This document shows positions 7,923 to 15,617 of a DNA stretch of 64,000 nt, in pieces (position 1 is the first letter of the stretch; the number at the start of each line of letters is the position of its first letter). The stretch is from positions 1 to 64,000 of the forward strand of contig JBGQJC010000004.1 in the NCBI GenBank assembly GCA_041498815.1, read 5' to 3'. Origin of the DNA: DATDPM01 sp041498815. Lineage in GTDB: Bacteria; Pseudomonadota; Alphaproteobacteria; DATDPM01. The notes under the pieces were generated by a model. It ran no database searches, had not been told where the DNA came from, and was given only the letters and a program-made list of their open reading frames with translations. A program made the position numbers and the translations under genes.

Positions 7923-9602
7923 ATGAGCAAGCCAAAAAGCGACATCGAGATCGCCCGCGCGGCCAAGCTGAAGCCGATCGTGGAAATTGCCAAGGGGCTC
8001 GGCATCGAAGCGAAACATCTCGAGCCCTACGGCTATTACAAGGCGAAAATCCCGCTCTCCTACGTCAAGACGCTGGAGTCGCGCAAAGACGGCACGCTTA
8101 TTCTCGTTACCGCCATGACGCCGACCACCGCGGGCGAGGGCAAGACCACCACTTCGGTCGGCTTATGCGACGGCCTCAATCGCATCGGCAAGAAAGCCAT
8201 CGTCTGCTTGCGCGAACCCAGCCTCGGCCCGGTCTTCGGCATGAAGGGCGGGGCGGCGGGCGGCGGCTATTCCCAGGTCGTGCCCATGGCCGACATCAAC
8301 CTCCATTTCACCGGCGACATGCATGCGGTCGGAGCCGCCCACAATCTTCTCTCGGCGATGGTGGACAACCACATTTACTGGGGCACCGAGCCCAAGATCG
8401 ATTCGCGCCGCGTGGCCTGGCGCCGCGTCGTCGACATGAACGACCGGGCGTTGCGCTCGATCGTCAATTCGCTGGGCGGCGCCGCCAACGGATTCCCGCG
8501 CGAGGACGGCTTCGACATCACGGTCGCCTCCGAAGTGATGGCGATCCTGTGCCTGTCCGGCGATCTCAAGGATCTGCAGAAGCGTTTGGGCAGCATCATC
8601 GTCGGCCAGACGCGCGAACGCGAATCGGTGCGCGCCCGCGACCTCAAGGCGGATGGGGCCATGACCGCGCTGTTGAAAGACGCGCTTCAGCCCAATCTGG
8701 TGCAGACCATCGAGAACAACGCCGCCTTCATCCACGGCGGGCCGTTCGCCAATATCGCGCACGGCTGCAACACGGTGCTCGCCACCAAGACCGCGCTCAA
8801 GCTTGCCGACTATGCGGTGACCGAGGCGGGGTTCGGCGCCGATCTCGGCGCCGAGAAATTTCTCGACATCAAATGCCGCAAGGCGGGCTTGACGCCGTCC
8901 GCGGTCGTGATCGTGGCGACGGTCCGGGCCCTCAAGCTCCACGGCGGGGTGGACGCGAAAAAGCTGGCGCCCGAAGATCTGCCGGCGGTCGAGAAGGGGA
9001 TTCCCAATCTGCTGCGCCATGTCGAGAACATCGGCAAATTCGGCCTTCCCGCCGTGGTGGCGATCAACCGCTTCCCCACCGACAGCGAAGCCGAAATCGC
9101 GCTGGTGCAAAAGGCCTGTTCGAAACTCGGGGTCACGGCGGTCTTGTGCGAGCATTGGGCGAAGGGCGGCGAAGGCGCCGCCGATCTGGCGCGCGAGGTG
9201 ATCCGCACCATCGACGCCAAGCAGCCGAAATTCAAGATGCTCTATCCCGACGACATGCCGCTCATGGAAAAGGCTCGCACCATCGCGCGCGAGATCTACC
9301 GGGCGGACGATATCGACGTGCCGAAAGCGATCCAGGCCCAGTTCGCGGAGCTCGAGAAGGCGGGCTTCGGGCGCTATCCGATCTGCATGGCGAAGACCCA
9401 ATACAGCTTCACGACCGACCCGAACCTGAAGGGCGCCCCGGTGGGATTCAAGGTGCCGGTGCGCGAGATCCGGCTTTCCGCCGGCGCCGAGTTCGTGGTG
9501 GTGATCACCGGCGACCTCATGACCATGCCCGGCCTGCCGCGGGTGCCCGCGGCGGAAGCGGTCGGCGTCGACGATTCGGGCGAGGTCGTCGGGCTGTTCT
9601 AA
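7923..9602 (+). CDS. fhs: Formate-tetrahydrofolate ligase
   Basis: 559 aa, the normal length for this enzyme. It makes 10-formyltetrahydrofolate from formate, THF and ATP, feeding C1 units to purine and methionyl-tRNA formylation, or assimilating formate. The start MSKPKSDIEIA follows a strong GGAGAGG site. A P-loop TPTTAGEGKT lies at about 67-76. The segment GPVFGMKGGAAGGG and the end MPGLPRVPAAEAVGVDD are family hallmarks. It is monocistronic as far as can be seen. Its stop codon overlaps the end of the convergent HdeD-like gene by 4 bp. Confidence 0.96.
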   Translation: MSKPKSDIEIARAAKLKPIVEIAKGLGIEAKHLEPYGYYKAKIPLSYVKTLESRKDGTLILVTAMTPTTAGEGKTTTSVGLCDGLNRIGKKAIVCLREPSLGPVFGMKGGAAGGGYSQVVPMADINLHFTGDMHAVGAAHNLLSAMVDNHIYWGTEPKIDSRRVAWRRVVDMNDRALRSIVNSLGGAANGFPREDGFDITVASEVMAILCLSGDLKDLQKRLGSIIVGQTRERESVRARDLKADGAMTALLKDALQPNLVQTIENNAAFIHGGPFANIAHGCNTVLATKTALKLADYAVTEAGFGADLGAEKFLDIKCRKAGLTPSAVVIVATVRALKLHGGVDAKKLAPEDLPAVEKGIPNLLRHVENIGKFGLPAVVAINRFPTDSEAEIALVQKACSKLGVTAVLCEHWAKGGEGAADLAREVIRTIDAKQPKFKMLYPDDMPLMEKARTIAREIYRADDIDVPKAIQAQFAELEKAGFGRYPICMAKTQYSFTTDPNLKGAPVGFKVPVREIRLSAGAEFVVVITGDLMTMPGLPRVPAAEAVGVDDSGEVVGLF

Positions 9603-10150
9603 GAGCCGCCGGCTTCGGCGTGCATCGCGCGCAAGCGCAAGGACAGCGCGACCATGGCCGCGCCGAACAGGACGGCGTAGAATCCGATGATCCAGGTGAC
9701 GGCGACGAGGCCGGCCCCCGGCCACAGGGCGAACAAGAATCCGAGCAGGATCGAAAGGATTCCCGATAGGGCGAGCATCCACTCGCCTTCGATGTCCTGG
9801 CGCAGCCGGATGGCGGCGGCGACCTGAACGACGCCGGTCACGAGCGCCCAGGCGGCCACCAGCAAGATAAGCGCGATGGCCGTCATTTCGGGCCAGAGCA
9901 GGACGAAGATGCCGAAGATGATCCCGGCGATGCCCTCCATCAGGAACGGCTTCCAGATTTGGTGGCGCTTGCGCATGGCGTGCGCCGCCCAGGTCGCGAG
10001 CACCCCGTTGGCGAAAGCGAAGGCGCCGAACAGCAAGACGAGCGTCGCCAGGGCGAGGCCCGGCCAAAATAGAGCCAGCACGCCGAACAGGATGGCGAGT
10101 ACGCCGCGCAGCGCCACCACCCACCAATTCCGCGTCACTATCGTCAGCAT
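9599..10150 (-). CDS. HdeD family (DUF308) membrane protein
   Basis: 183 aa with six hydrophobic helices in three repeated pairs, as in HdeD acid-resistance membrane proteins. Repeated glycine/alanine-rich helices such as VLAILFGVLALFWPG and GIAGIIFGIFVLLWPE are characteristic. It sits in the inner membrane. The function outside enterobacterial acid resistance is not known. It converges on fhs and overlaps it by 4 bp. Confidence 0.85.
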   Translation of the reverse strand: MLTIVTRNWWVVALRGVLAILFGVLALFWPGLALATLVLLFGAFAFANGVLATWAAHAMRKRHQIWKPFLMEGIAGIIFGIFVLLWPEMTAIALILLVAAWALVTGVVQVAAAIRLRQDIEGEWMLALSGILSILLGFLFALWPGAGLVAVTWIIGFYAVLFGAAMVALSLRLRAMHAEAGGS

Positions 10151-10194
10151 CGCCTACCTCGCTTTCCTTCGCCGCCCGCAAAATCGCGCATCCA

Positions 10195-11391
10195 TTATGC
10201 CTTTGCGGCAGAGGCCCAGGAAGGCCCGAGCATCGCGCGGTAAAGCGCCAGCGTTTGCGCCACCACGATCTCCTCGGCGAATTGCGATTCGGCGATCTCG
10301 CGCCCGCGCCGGCCCAATCTCCGGCGCAACTCCGCGTCGCGCGCCAGGCGCTCGATGGCATCGGCAAGTGCTGCGGCGTCTTTCACCGGGACCAGGATAG
10401 CGTTTTCACCGGGCTTGGCGATCTCGCGGCAACCGGGCACATCGCTGGCTACGATCGGCAGGCCCGCCGCCGCCGCTTCGAGCAGGCTTTTCGGCAGCCC
10501 CTCGCGGTACGACGGCAGTACGGCAATGTGACAGCGGCGCAGCACCTCCGGCATTCCGCTCACATAGGCGGACCAGGTGACCACGCCCTCCTCGTGCCAG
10601 GCCTTGAGCCTATTTACCGGAATGGACGCGGGATTTTCGGGATCGGGATTGCCCAGCAGCAGCACGCGCACGGGGGCCCCGCGAGTTTTCAGAATCCGCG
10701 CCGCCTCCACCAATTCGCCGACCCCCTTGTCCCACAGCATGCGCGAGGCCAAAACCGCCACCGGCACGCCCACGGCTTCCGCTCCCGGCTTGAATGCCGA
10801 GGTATCGACGCCCGAGCCGCGGATGACGGCGATCCGCTCGGGTGCCGCCAGGCGCTCTTCGATCAAGAGCCGTGCATCGTCCGAATTCTGAAGAATCAGC
10901 CGGCCGCCCGGCCGGTTGAGCAGAATGCGCAACAGCGGGCCGAGGCAAAGGCGCAACGCCCGGGCCAGCCATTGCCGCGAAAGAAAGACGTAACCAAGTC
11001 CGGTCAGCGCGTTCACCACCGCGGGCCGGCGCGAAATCCAGGCGGCGATCGAGCCGTACAGCACCGGCTTCAAACCGACGTGATGGACGATGTCCGGCTT
11101 TTCTCGGGCGTACAGCCGCACCAGCCCGGCCAACGCGAAAAAATCTCGCACCGGATTGCGGCCGCCGCGCTCGAGCGAAATTGGAACGAGCCGGAAGCCC
11201 TCGTTACATATCAGGTCGCCGTGGGCGCGGACGCGGGTGGCGACCACGACTTCGAACCCGGACGCGTGCGCGGCGCGGGCCAGCGGCAGGCGGTGCGACC
11301 AAAACGACCAGTCTTCCGCGACCAGATAAAGAATCCTGGGCCGTGCCGGAAATTCGGCCGGCTTATCGGGCGTGCTCATGGCGCGCAGCAT
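10195..11391 (-). CDS. Glycosyltransferase family 4 protein
   Basis: 398 aa, two Rossmann-like halves of a GT-B fold. The N-terminal part has an acceptor-side pattern (LYLVAEDWSFWSHRLPLA, then a HHVGLKPVLYGS segment). The C-terminal part has the donor-site motif YREGLPKSLLEAAAAG followed by PIVASDVPGCREI. This resembles PelF/CapM-like GT4 enzymes that add sugars to lipid-linked glycans. A second ATG 12 bp inside (MSTPDK) is an equally possible start. It stands alone with no neighbouring polysaccharide cluster, although galU and ugd lie a few kilobases away, so the substrate cannot be named. Confidence 0.85.
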   Translation of the reverse strand: MLRAMSTPDKPAEFPARPRILYLVAEDWSFWSHRLPLARAAHASGFEVVVATRVRAHGDLICNEGFRLVPISLERGGRNPVRDFFALAGLVRLYAREKPDIVHHVGLKPVLYGSIAAWISRRPAVVNALTGLGYVFLSRQWLARALRLCLGPLLRILLNRPGGRLILQNSDDARLLIEERLAAPERIAVIRGSGVDTSAFKPGAEAVGVPVAVLASRMLWDKGVGELVEAARILKTRGAPVRVLLLGNPDPENPASIPVNRLKAWHEEGVVTWSAYVSGMPEVLRRCHIAVLPSYREGLPKSLLEAAAAGLPIVASDVPGCREIAKPGENAILVPVKDAAALADAIERLARDAELRRRLGRRGREIAESQFAEEIVVAQTLALYRAMLGPSWASAAKA

Positions 11392-11442
11392 AGGCGATCT
11401 CGCGGAGCCGCCGAAACCCGGATGATCGGGCGGCGGCCGGCC

Positions 11443-12069
11443 TCAGAGGATCCCGCTCGCCTCGATGCCGTTGAGGATGAACTGGACCGCGAGAGCCGCC
11501 AGGATGATCCCCAGCACCCGGCCCACCACGTTGACGCCGGTGACGCCCAAGACGCGCGTCACTTGATTGGCGTAAAGAAGCACGCCGAAGTTCGCGGCCA
11601 TGACCACGAGCAGGACGCCAAGCACCGCCGCCTGTTGGATCGGGTCGTGCCGGGTCCTTTCCATCAGAAGCAAAATCGAGGTCAAGGCGCCGGGCCCGGC
11701 GATGAGCGGGATGGCGAGCGGAAACACCGAAATATCCTCTTTGCCCCCCGCTTCCCGGTCCTCGCTGATGGTGGTGGAGCGAAGGCCGGTGCGCCGGACC
11801 AAGACCATATCGATGGCCAGCAGAAACAAAAGCGCGCCGCCCGCGATGCTGAAAGCCGAAATCGAAATGCCGAGCGCGCGGAACAGAAAATCGCCGACGA
11901 AGGCGAACACCAGCATCACGATGGTCGCGATCAGAGTCCCCCGCCGGGCCAGGCGTTGGCGCTGGCCCTCATCCATGTCGATGGTGAGCGAAATGAAAAT
12001 CGCGGCGACCGCGATCGGATCGACGATCACGAGCAACGTCACGAAGGCATGGAAGATCGTATCAATCAT
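11443..12069 (-). CDS. MarC family integral membrane protein
   Basis: 208 aa with six predicted membrane helices. The N-terminal LLVIVDPIAVAAIFI and central FPLAIPLIAGPGALTSI segments are diagnostic of the MarC/NAAT family. Members were once linked to antibiotic resistance and some to amino-acid export; the true role is unsettled. The gene is separated from its neighbours and probably monocistronic. Confidence 0.9.
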   Translation of the reverse strand: MIDTIFHAFVTLLVIVDPIAVAAIFISLTIDMDEGQRQRLARRGTLIATIVMLVFAFVGDFLFRALGISISAFSIAGGALLFLLAIDMVLVRRTGLRSTTISEDREAGGKEDISVFPLAIPLIAGPGALTSILLLMERTRHDPIQQAAVLGVLLVVMAANFGVLLYANQVTRVLGVTGVNVVGRVLGIILAALAVQFILNGIEASGIL

Positions 12070-12233
12070 GGGTGGAGCGCCGCGCGGCTTGCGCCACCTC
12101 TGCTAAGGGCCCGGAATGTCCTCGTTGAGGCCGCGCCAAGTCTTTCGCAGTTGCGGAAAAATCCTCGCAAGTCACTGATTCCTAATACTGAGCCGAAATG
12201 GCGGCGGCATCATGATGGCAAACATAAAAACTG

Positions 12234-12262
12234 TCCACAGACTTGGCTTTTTCTGTGGATAA
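12234..12262. promoter_or_regulatory. Inverted repeat containing a consensus DnaA box
   Basis: TCCACAGA at 12234-12241 and TCTGTGGA at 12252-12259 form an 8-bp dyad. The right arm extends into TGTGGATAA (12254-12262), the exact complement of the DnaA box TTATCCACA. The left arm (CTGTCCACA) is a weaker match. It may be a chance box, a DnaA-regulated promoter element or a hairpin. Confidence 0.4.
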
Positions 12263-12284
12263 CTTTGTTACCTGCTTGCCACCA

Positions 12285-12313
12285 TTGACACTCCGCAAGG
12301 CTAATGGCATGAT
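12285..12313 (+). promoter_or_regulatory. Promoter candidate for the DUF1097 gene
   Basis: A perfect TTGACA at 12285-12290 is followed after 17 bp by CATGAT, which matches TATAAT at four of six positions. The surrounding DNA is AT-rich. The leader to the gene would be about 150 nt and includes the dyad at 12335-12365. Confidence 0.5.
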
Positions 12314-12334
12314 ATTATTGTAAAAACTCATGTG

Positions 12335-12365
12335 ATTACATTGGGCTCTAAATCCATGATGTAAT
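12335..12365. promoter_or_regulatory. 7-bp dyad (ATTACAT...ATGTAAT) in the leader
   Basis: Perfect 7-bp arms at 12335-12341 and 12359-12365 have centres about 24 bp apart and lie just downstream of the promoter. It could be an operator or a leader hairpin. No regulator is identified. Confidence 0.35.
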
Positions 12366-12472
12366 TGCTGATTTTTGCGGCACGGGCCTCTTTTGTCCGC
12401 TGGTGGGGCCGGGAAAGCGCGTGCCTTCGACTAACAAGACTTCGGTCCAATACCGAACAGGGGGGGTAATAC

Positions 12473-12976
12473 ATGACCAGTCTGGTCGCATTGTCCGTCA
12501 GCATCGGTGTCTTGGGTGCCGTCGCCACGTGGTTGGCGCTGGGTCCCTTGGCCGCGTTTCTCCAAATCTGGGTCATCTTCATTGCTTGGGCGACCTTTTT
12601 CGCAACGGGCGGCAACAACGACGCCCTCAAGACCACGATCGTCTCCGGCATCTGGGGCGCGATCTGCGCCTGGGTGGCGTTCCTGATCCTCGGATCCGTT
12701 GCCATCGACTTAGGCCCGGCCGTGTGGCCCGCCATCGTCGTCGGCGCGACCGTGCTGGTTCTGTGCCTCGGCGCGCATGTCGATGCGCTGAAGAACATCC
12801 CGGCCAGCGTCTACGGCTACGCCGCCGTCGCCGCCGTCGGCCTGATGGGGAAAGATGTGTCCGTGACCGCGATGAACTTCAGCAACCCGCTGATCCTCGT
12901 GGCCGTGTCCATCATCGTCGGCGCGGTCTTCGGCCTGGTCTCCGGCAAACTGGCCGGCGTGCTCGGCAAGGGCTAA
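12473..12976 (+). CDS. DUF1097 family membrane protein
   Basis: 167 aa, about five hydrophobic helices, similar in pattern to E. coli YcdZ-type DUF1097 proteins. Typical segments are FFATGGNNDALKTT and LCLGAHVDALKNIPASVYGYA. It is an inner-membrane protein of unknown function. A strong G-rich ribosome-binding site precedes the ATG, and hairpins at 13009-13041 and 13061-13081 follow the gene. Confidence 0.85.
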   Translation: MTSLVALSVSIGVLGAVATWLALGPLAAFLQIWVIFIAWATFFATGGNNDALKTTIVSGIWGAICAWVAFLILGSVAIDLGPAVWPAIVVGATVLVLCLGAHVDALKNIPASVYGYAAVAAVGLMGKDVSVTAMNFSNPLILVAVSIIVGAVFGLVSGKLAGVLGKG

Positions 12977-13008
12977 ACCGCCGTAAGATTAATTCGGCGG
13001 GTCCGGTT

Positions 13009-13041
13009 GGCCCCGCCGGGGTCGATAAGCCCCGGCGGGCC
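13009..13041 (+). terminator. GC-rich hairpin after the DUF1097 gene
   Basis: GGCCCCGCCGGGG and CCCCGGCGGGCC form a long GC-rich stem around a short loop containing ATAA. No T-run follows, so it may only stabilise the mRNA end. Confidence 0.45.
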
Positions 13042-13060
13042 TCCCGCCGCAATCCTTCGG

Positions 13061-13081
13061 GCCCGGGCCTAGCGCCCGGGC
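13061..13081 (+). terminator. Perfect 8-bp hairpin followed by a T-rich stretch
   Basis: GCCCGGGC at 13061-13068 and 13074-13081 pair perfectly around a 5-nt loop. TCATTTCTTCCC follows, so this is the better terminator candidate for the DUF1097 transcript. Confidence 0.6.
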
Positions 13082-13175
13082 TCATTTCTTCCCAAAGCCG
13101 CGGCGATCGCCTCGCTCACGCGGGCTCTGGCGCTATGCTCCGGCGGCCCGCCATAATGCCTGGCGCATCCCGGCC

Positions 13176-13883
13176 ATGTCCGACAGCCCGAAAAATCTTC
13201 CCGCCAAGTCGTCGAGTGCCGAGATTGCGGCATTTCTCGAAACGCTGCGCGCTTTGCCTGCCTCGAGCGGCAAACAAGGCCGCGGGCGGCTGATCTTCGC
13301 CATGGATGCGACGGCCAGCCGCGAGCCGAGCTGGGACCAGGCCTGCCAAATCCAGGCGGAGATGTTCGAGGCGACGAAGGGCCTGGGCGGCCTCGAAATT
13401 CAGCTCGTCTATTACCGCGGCTTCAACGAATTCATGGCGGCGCCTTGGCTCTTGAGCGCGGCCGAGCTCACCCGGCGCATGACCTCGGTTTTCTGCCTCG
13501 GCGGGCAAACCCAGATCGTCAAGGTGCTGCGCCATGCCATCGCCGAAGCGAAGCGCGGAAAAGTGGATGCCATGGTCTTTATCGGCGATTGCATGGAAGA
13601 AGATATCGATACCTTGTGCCGGTATGCCGGCGAGTTGGGCATGCGCGGCGTCCCGGTCTTCGTCTTCCACGAGGGCGACGATGTGGTGGCGCGCCGCGCC
13701 TTCAAGCAGATCGCGCGCCTGACCAACGGCGCCTATTGCCCCTTCGATTCGCAAAGCCCCGGGATGCTTGCCGATTTGCTGCGTGCGGTCGCGGTCTATG
13801 CCGCCGGCGGCAAAAACGCGCTCGCCGCGCTCAAAGGTGCCGCCGCCGCCGGCATCGTGGCGCAGATCGAGCACCGGTTCTGA
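13176..13883 (+). CDS. VWA-like domain protein
   Basis: 235 aa, soluble, with a von Willebrand A-like fold. LIFAMDATASREPSWDQA near residues 39-56 gives a MIDAS-like DATAS at 44-48, and AMVFIGDCMEEDID provides a second acidic strand. Proteins of this kind are found directly upstream of membrane J-domain proteins in alphaproteobacteria. The next gene starts 16 bp downstream, so the two probably form an operon. The specific role is unknown; metal-dependent protein binding is the family expectation. Confidence 0.8.
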   Translation: MSDSPKNLPAKSSSAEIAAFLETLRALPASSGKQGRGRLIFAMDATASREPSWDQACQIQAEMFEATKGLGGLEIQLVYYRGFNEFMAAPWLLSAAELTRRMTSVFCLGGQTQIVKVLRHAIAEAKRGKVDAMVFIGDCMEEDIDTLCRYAGELGMRGVPVFVFHEGDDVVARRAFKQIARLTNGAYCPFDSQSPGMLADLLRAVAVYAAGGKNALAALKGAAAAGIVAQIEHRF

Positions 13884-13899
13884 CCGCTTCGTTGATGCC

Positions 13900-14616
13900 A
13901 TGATCGCTTATCTGGTTCTCGGCGTTCTGTTGCTGGCAGGGCTCCTTTTGATCGGCCAATGGTTCCGCCAGGCGGAGCCGGCGGCGATCGCCCGCGCGCT
14001 CAAATGGACCTTGGCCGCCGCCGCGATCGGGCTCGCCCTGTTCCTCGCTTTGAGCGGCCGGCTGGCGGCCGCCCTAGCAGCGCTCACGGCCGTGATCCCG
14101 TCTTTGCTTCGCTGGCACGCGCTGTGGACCCGCATCAAAGCCGCGATGGGGCCGAAACGCGGCAATGTTTCGACCGTGGAGACGGCCCGGCTGCGCATGA
14201 CTCTCGACCATGATTCGGGGACTCTCGACGGCGAGGTCTTGAGCGGCCGGTTCCAGGGCCGGGCGCTTCACGACCTCGCACTTGCCCCGCTCGTCGAGCT
14301 GTTGGCCGAATGCCAAGCCTCCGATCCGCAGGGGGCCTCGCTTTTGGAGGCCTATCTCGGGCGCAGGTTCGGCGCCGATTGGCGCGAAAAGGGTCTTGGC
14401 GGCGACCAACAACGCGGCCGCTCCACCGTGTCGAAGACCGCGATGACGCGGGAGGAAGCCCATGAAATTCTGGGGCTGGAGCCGGGCGCCGGCGAATCCG
14501 AGATCAAGGCCGCCTATCACCGCCTGATGCTGAAGCTTCATCCCGACCAGGGCGGCTCCACCTATCTTGCGGCCAAGATCAATCAGGCGCGCGACCTTCT
14601 GCTCAACCGGCGATAA
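13900..14616 (+). CDS. Membrane-anchored J-domain protein (Tim14/Pam18-like layout)
   Basis: 238 aa. Two N-terminal membrane helices (about 1-22 and 38-58) are followed by a cytoplasmic stretch. A C-terminal J-domain starts near residue 184 with MTREEAHEILGLEPGA and contains the HPD motif in LKLHPDQGG near residue 214. The HPD tripeptide stimulates the Hsp70 ATPase. The arrangement of membrane anchor plus C-terminal J-domain is that of mitochondrial Pam18/Tim14 and its alphaproteobacterial relatives. I start it at the ATG at 13900, 16 bp after the VWA gene. Confidence 0.85.
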   Translation: MIAYLVLGVLLLAGLLLIGQWFRQAEPAAIARALKWTLAAAAIGLALFLALSGRLAAALAALTAVIPSLLRWHALWTRIKAAMGPKRGNVSTVETARLRMTLDHDSGTLDGEVLSGRFQGRALHDLALAPLVELLAECQASDPQGASLLEAYLGRRFGADWREKGLGGDQQRGRSTVSKTAMTREEAHEILGLEPGAGESEIKAAYHRLMLKLHPDQGGSTYLAAKINQARDLLLNRR

Positions 14617-14721
14617 AGCCGATTGCGCCGCGAGGTGCCGGTGGTTGCGCCCCTATCGTCCCTGTGGCACAAGAGCCGCGGCCTTTTCCGGCGCTCCCGC
14701 GGCGCGCGAGGTGGGGAAATC

Positions 14722-15585
14722 ATGGTGAAGCCGATCAAGAAGGCGGTGTTTCCGGTCGGCGGACTGGGCACCCGGTTTCTCCCCGCGACCAAGGCGATCC
14801 CGAAGGAAATGCTTCCCGTCGTCGACAAGCCGCTGATCCAATGGGCGGTCGAGGAAGCCAAGGACTCCGGCATCGAAGAATTCATCTTCGTCACGGGCCG
14901 CGGCAAGGCCGTGATCGAGGATCACTTCGACCACGCCTTCGAGCTCGGCGAATTGCTCGCCAAGCGCGGCAAAAAAGCCGAGCTCGCGGCCATCGCCGAA
15001 ATCGTGGAACAGCCGGGCCAGGTGCTTTACACCCGCCAGCAGCAACCTCTTGGGCTGGGTCACGCGGTGTGGTGCGCGCGGCACTTGATCGGCGACGAGC
15101 CGTTCGCCGTGCTGCTCGCCGACGATCTGGTGCTGGCCGGCGTGCCCTGCCTGAAGCAGATGCTCGGAGCCTATGAGGGCGGCAACATGGTGGCGGTCAT
15201 GGAAGTCGAGAAAGCGCAAACCGCGCTCTACGGCATCCTCGACGTCGCCGAGGATTTGGGCCGGATTGTCCGCGCCCGCGGCGTGATCGAAAAGCCGGCG
15301 CCCGATGCCGCACCCTCGAACTTGGCCGTGATCGGGCGCTATATCCTGACACCCTCGGTTCTCGCGCAACTCGCGCGCGGGCGCAAAGGGGCGGGCGGCG
15401 AAATCCAGCTCACCGACGCCATCGCCGGCGCCATGCCCGAAACCCCGCTGCACGGATTCCGCTTCGAAGGCCGGCGCTTCGATTGCGGCAGCAAGCCCGG
15501 ATTCCTCGAGGCCAACATCGCCTTTGCCCTGGAGCGGGAGGATCTGCGCGACGAGGCGCGCCGCATCTGCCGCGCTTATTCTTGA
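14722..15585 (+). CDS. galU: UTP-glucose-1-phosphate uridylyltransferase
   Basis: 287 aa. It makes UDP-glucose from UTP and glucose-1-phosphate. The nucleotide-binding signature GGLGTRFLPATKAIPKEM and the following LPVVDKPLIQ are exact family motifs. Later come LGLGHAVWCAR and a D-containing LLADDLVLAG. The start at 14722 has GTGGGGA upstream; longer readings extend into non-family sequence. With the next two genes it forms a rightward cluster that links glucose-phosphate interconversion, UDP-glucose and UDP-glucuronate. Confidence 0.96.
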   Translation: MVKPIKKAVFPVGGLGTRFLPATKAIPKEMLPVVDKPLIQWAVEEAKDSGIEEFIFVTGRGKAVIEDHFDHAFELGELLAKRGKKAELAAIAEIVEQPGQVLYTRQQQPLGLGHAVWCARHLIGDEPFAVLLADDLVLAGVPCLKQMLGAYEGGNMVAVMEVEKAQTALYGILDVAEDLGRIVRARGVIEKPAPDAAPSNLAVIGRYILTPSVLAQLARGRKGAGGEIQLTDAIAGAMPETPLHGFRFEGRRFDCGSKPGFLEANIAFALEREDLRDEARRICRAYS

Positions 15586-15617
15586 GCGCCGGAACGGGAC
15601 CGCGGAAAGGATAGTTC

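Larger units (their letters stand above)
12070..12472. other. Divergent AT-richer regulatory region, marC / DUF1097
   Basis: A 403-bp region that is clearly more AT-rich than its surroundings. It contains an inverted repeat with a DnaA-box-like sequence (12234-12262), a promoter (12285-12313) and another dyad (12335-12365). No open frame here looks coding. Confidence 0.5.

Noticed and set aside
8163..10367. A 734-codon open frame antisense to fhs and the HdeD-like gene
   Set aside because: It is the mirror of GC-rich codons in fhs; the translation is Arg/His/Gly-rich with no domain, while the plus-strand protein is an unmistakable formate-tetrahydrofolate ligase.
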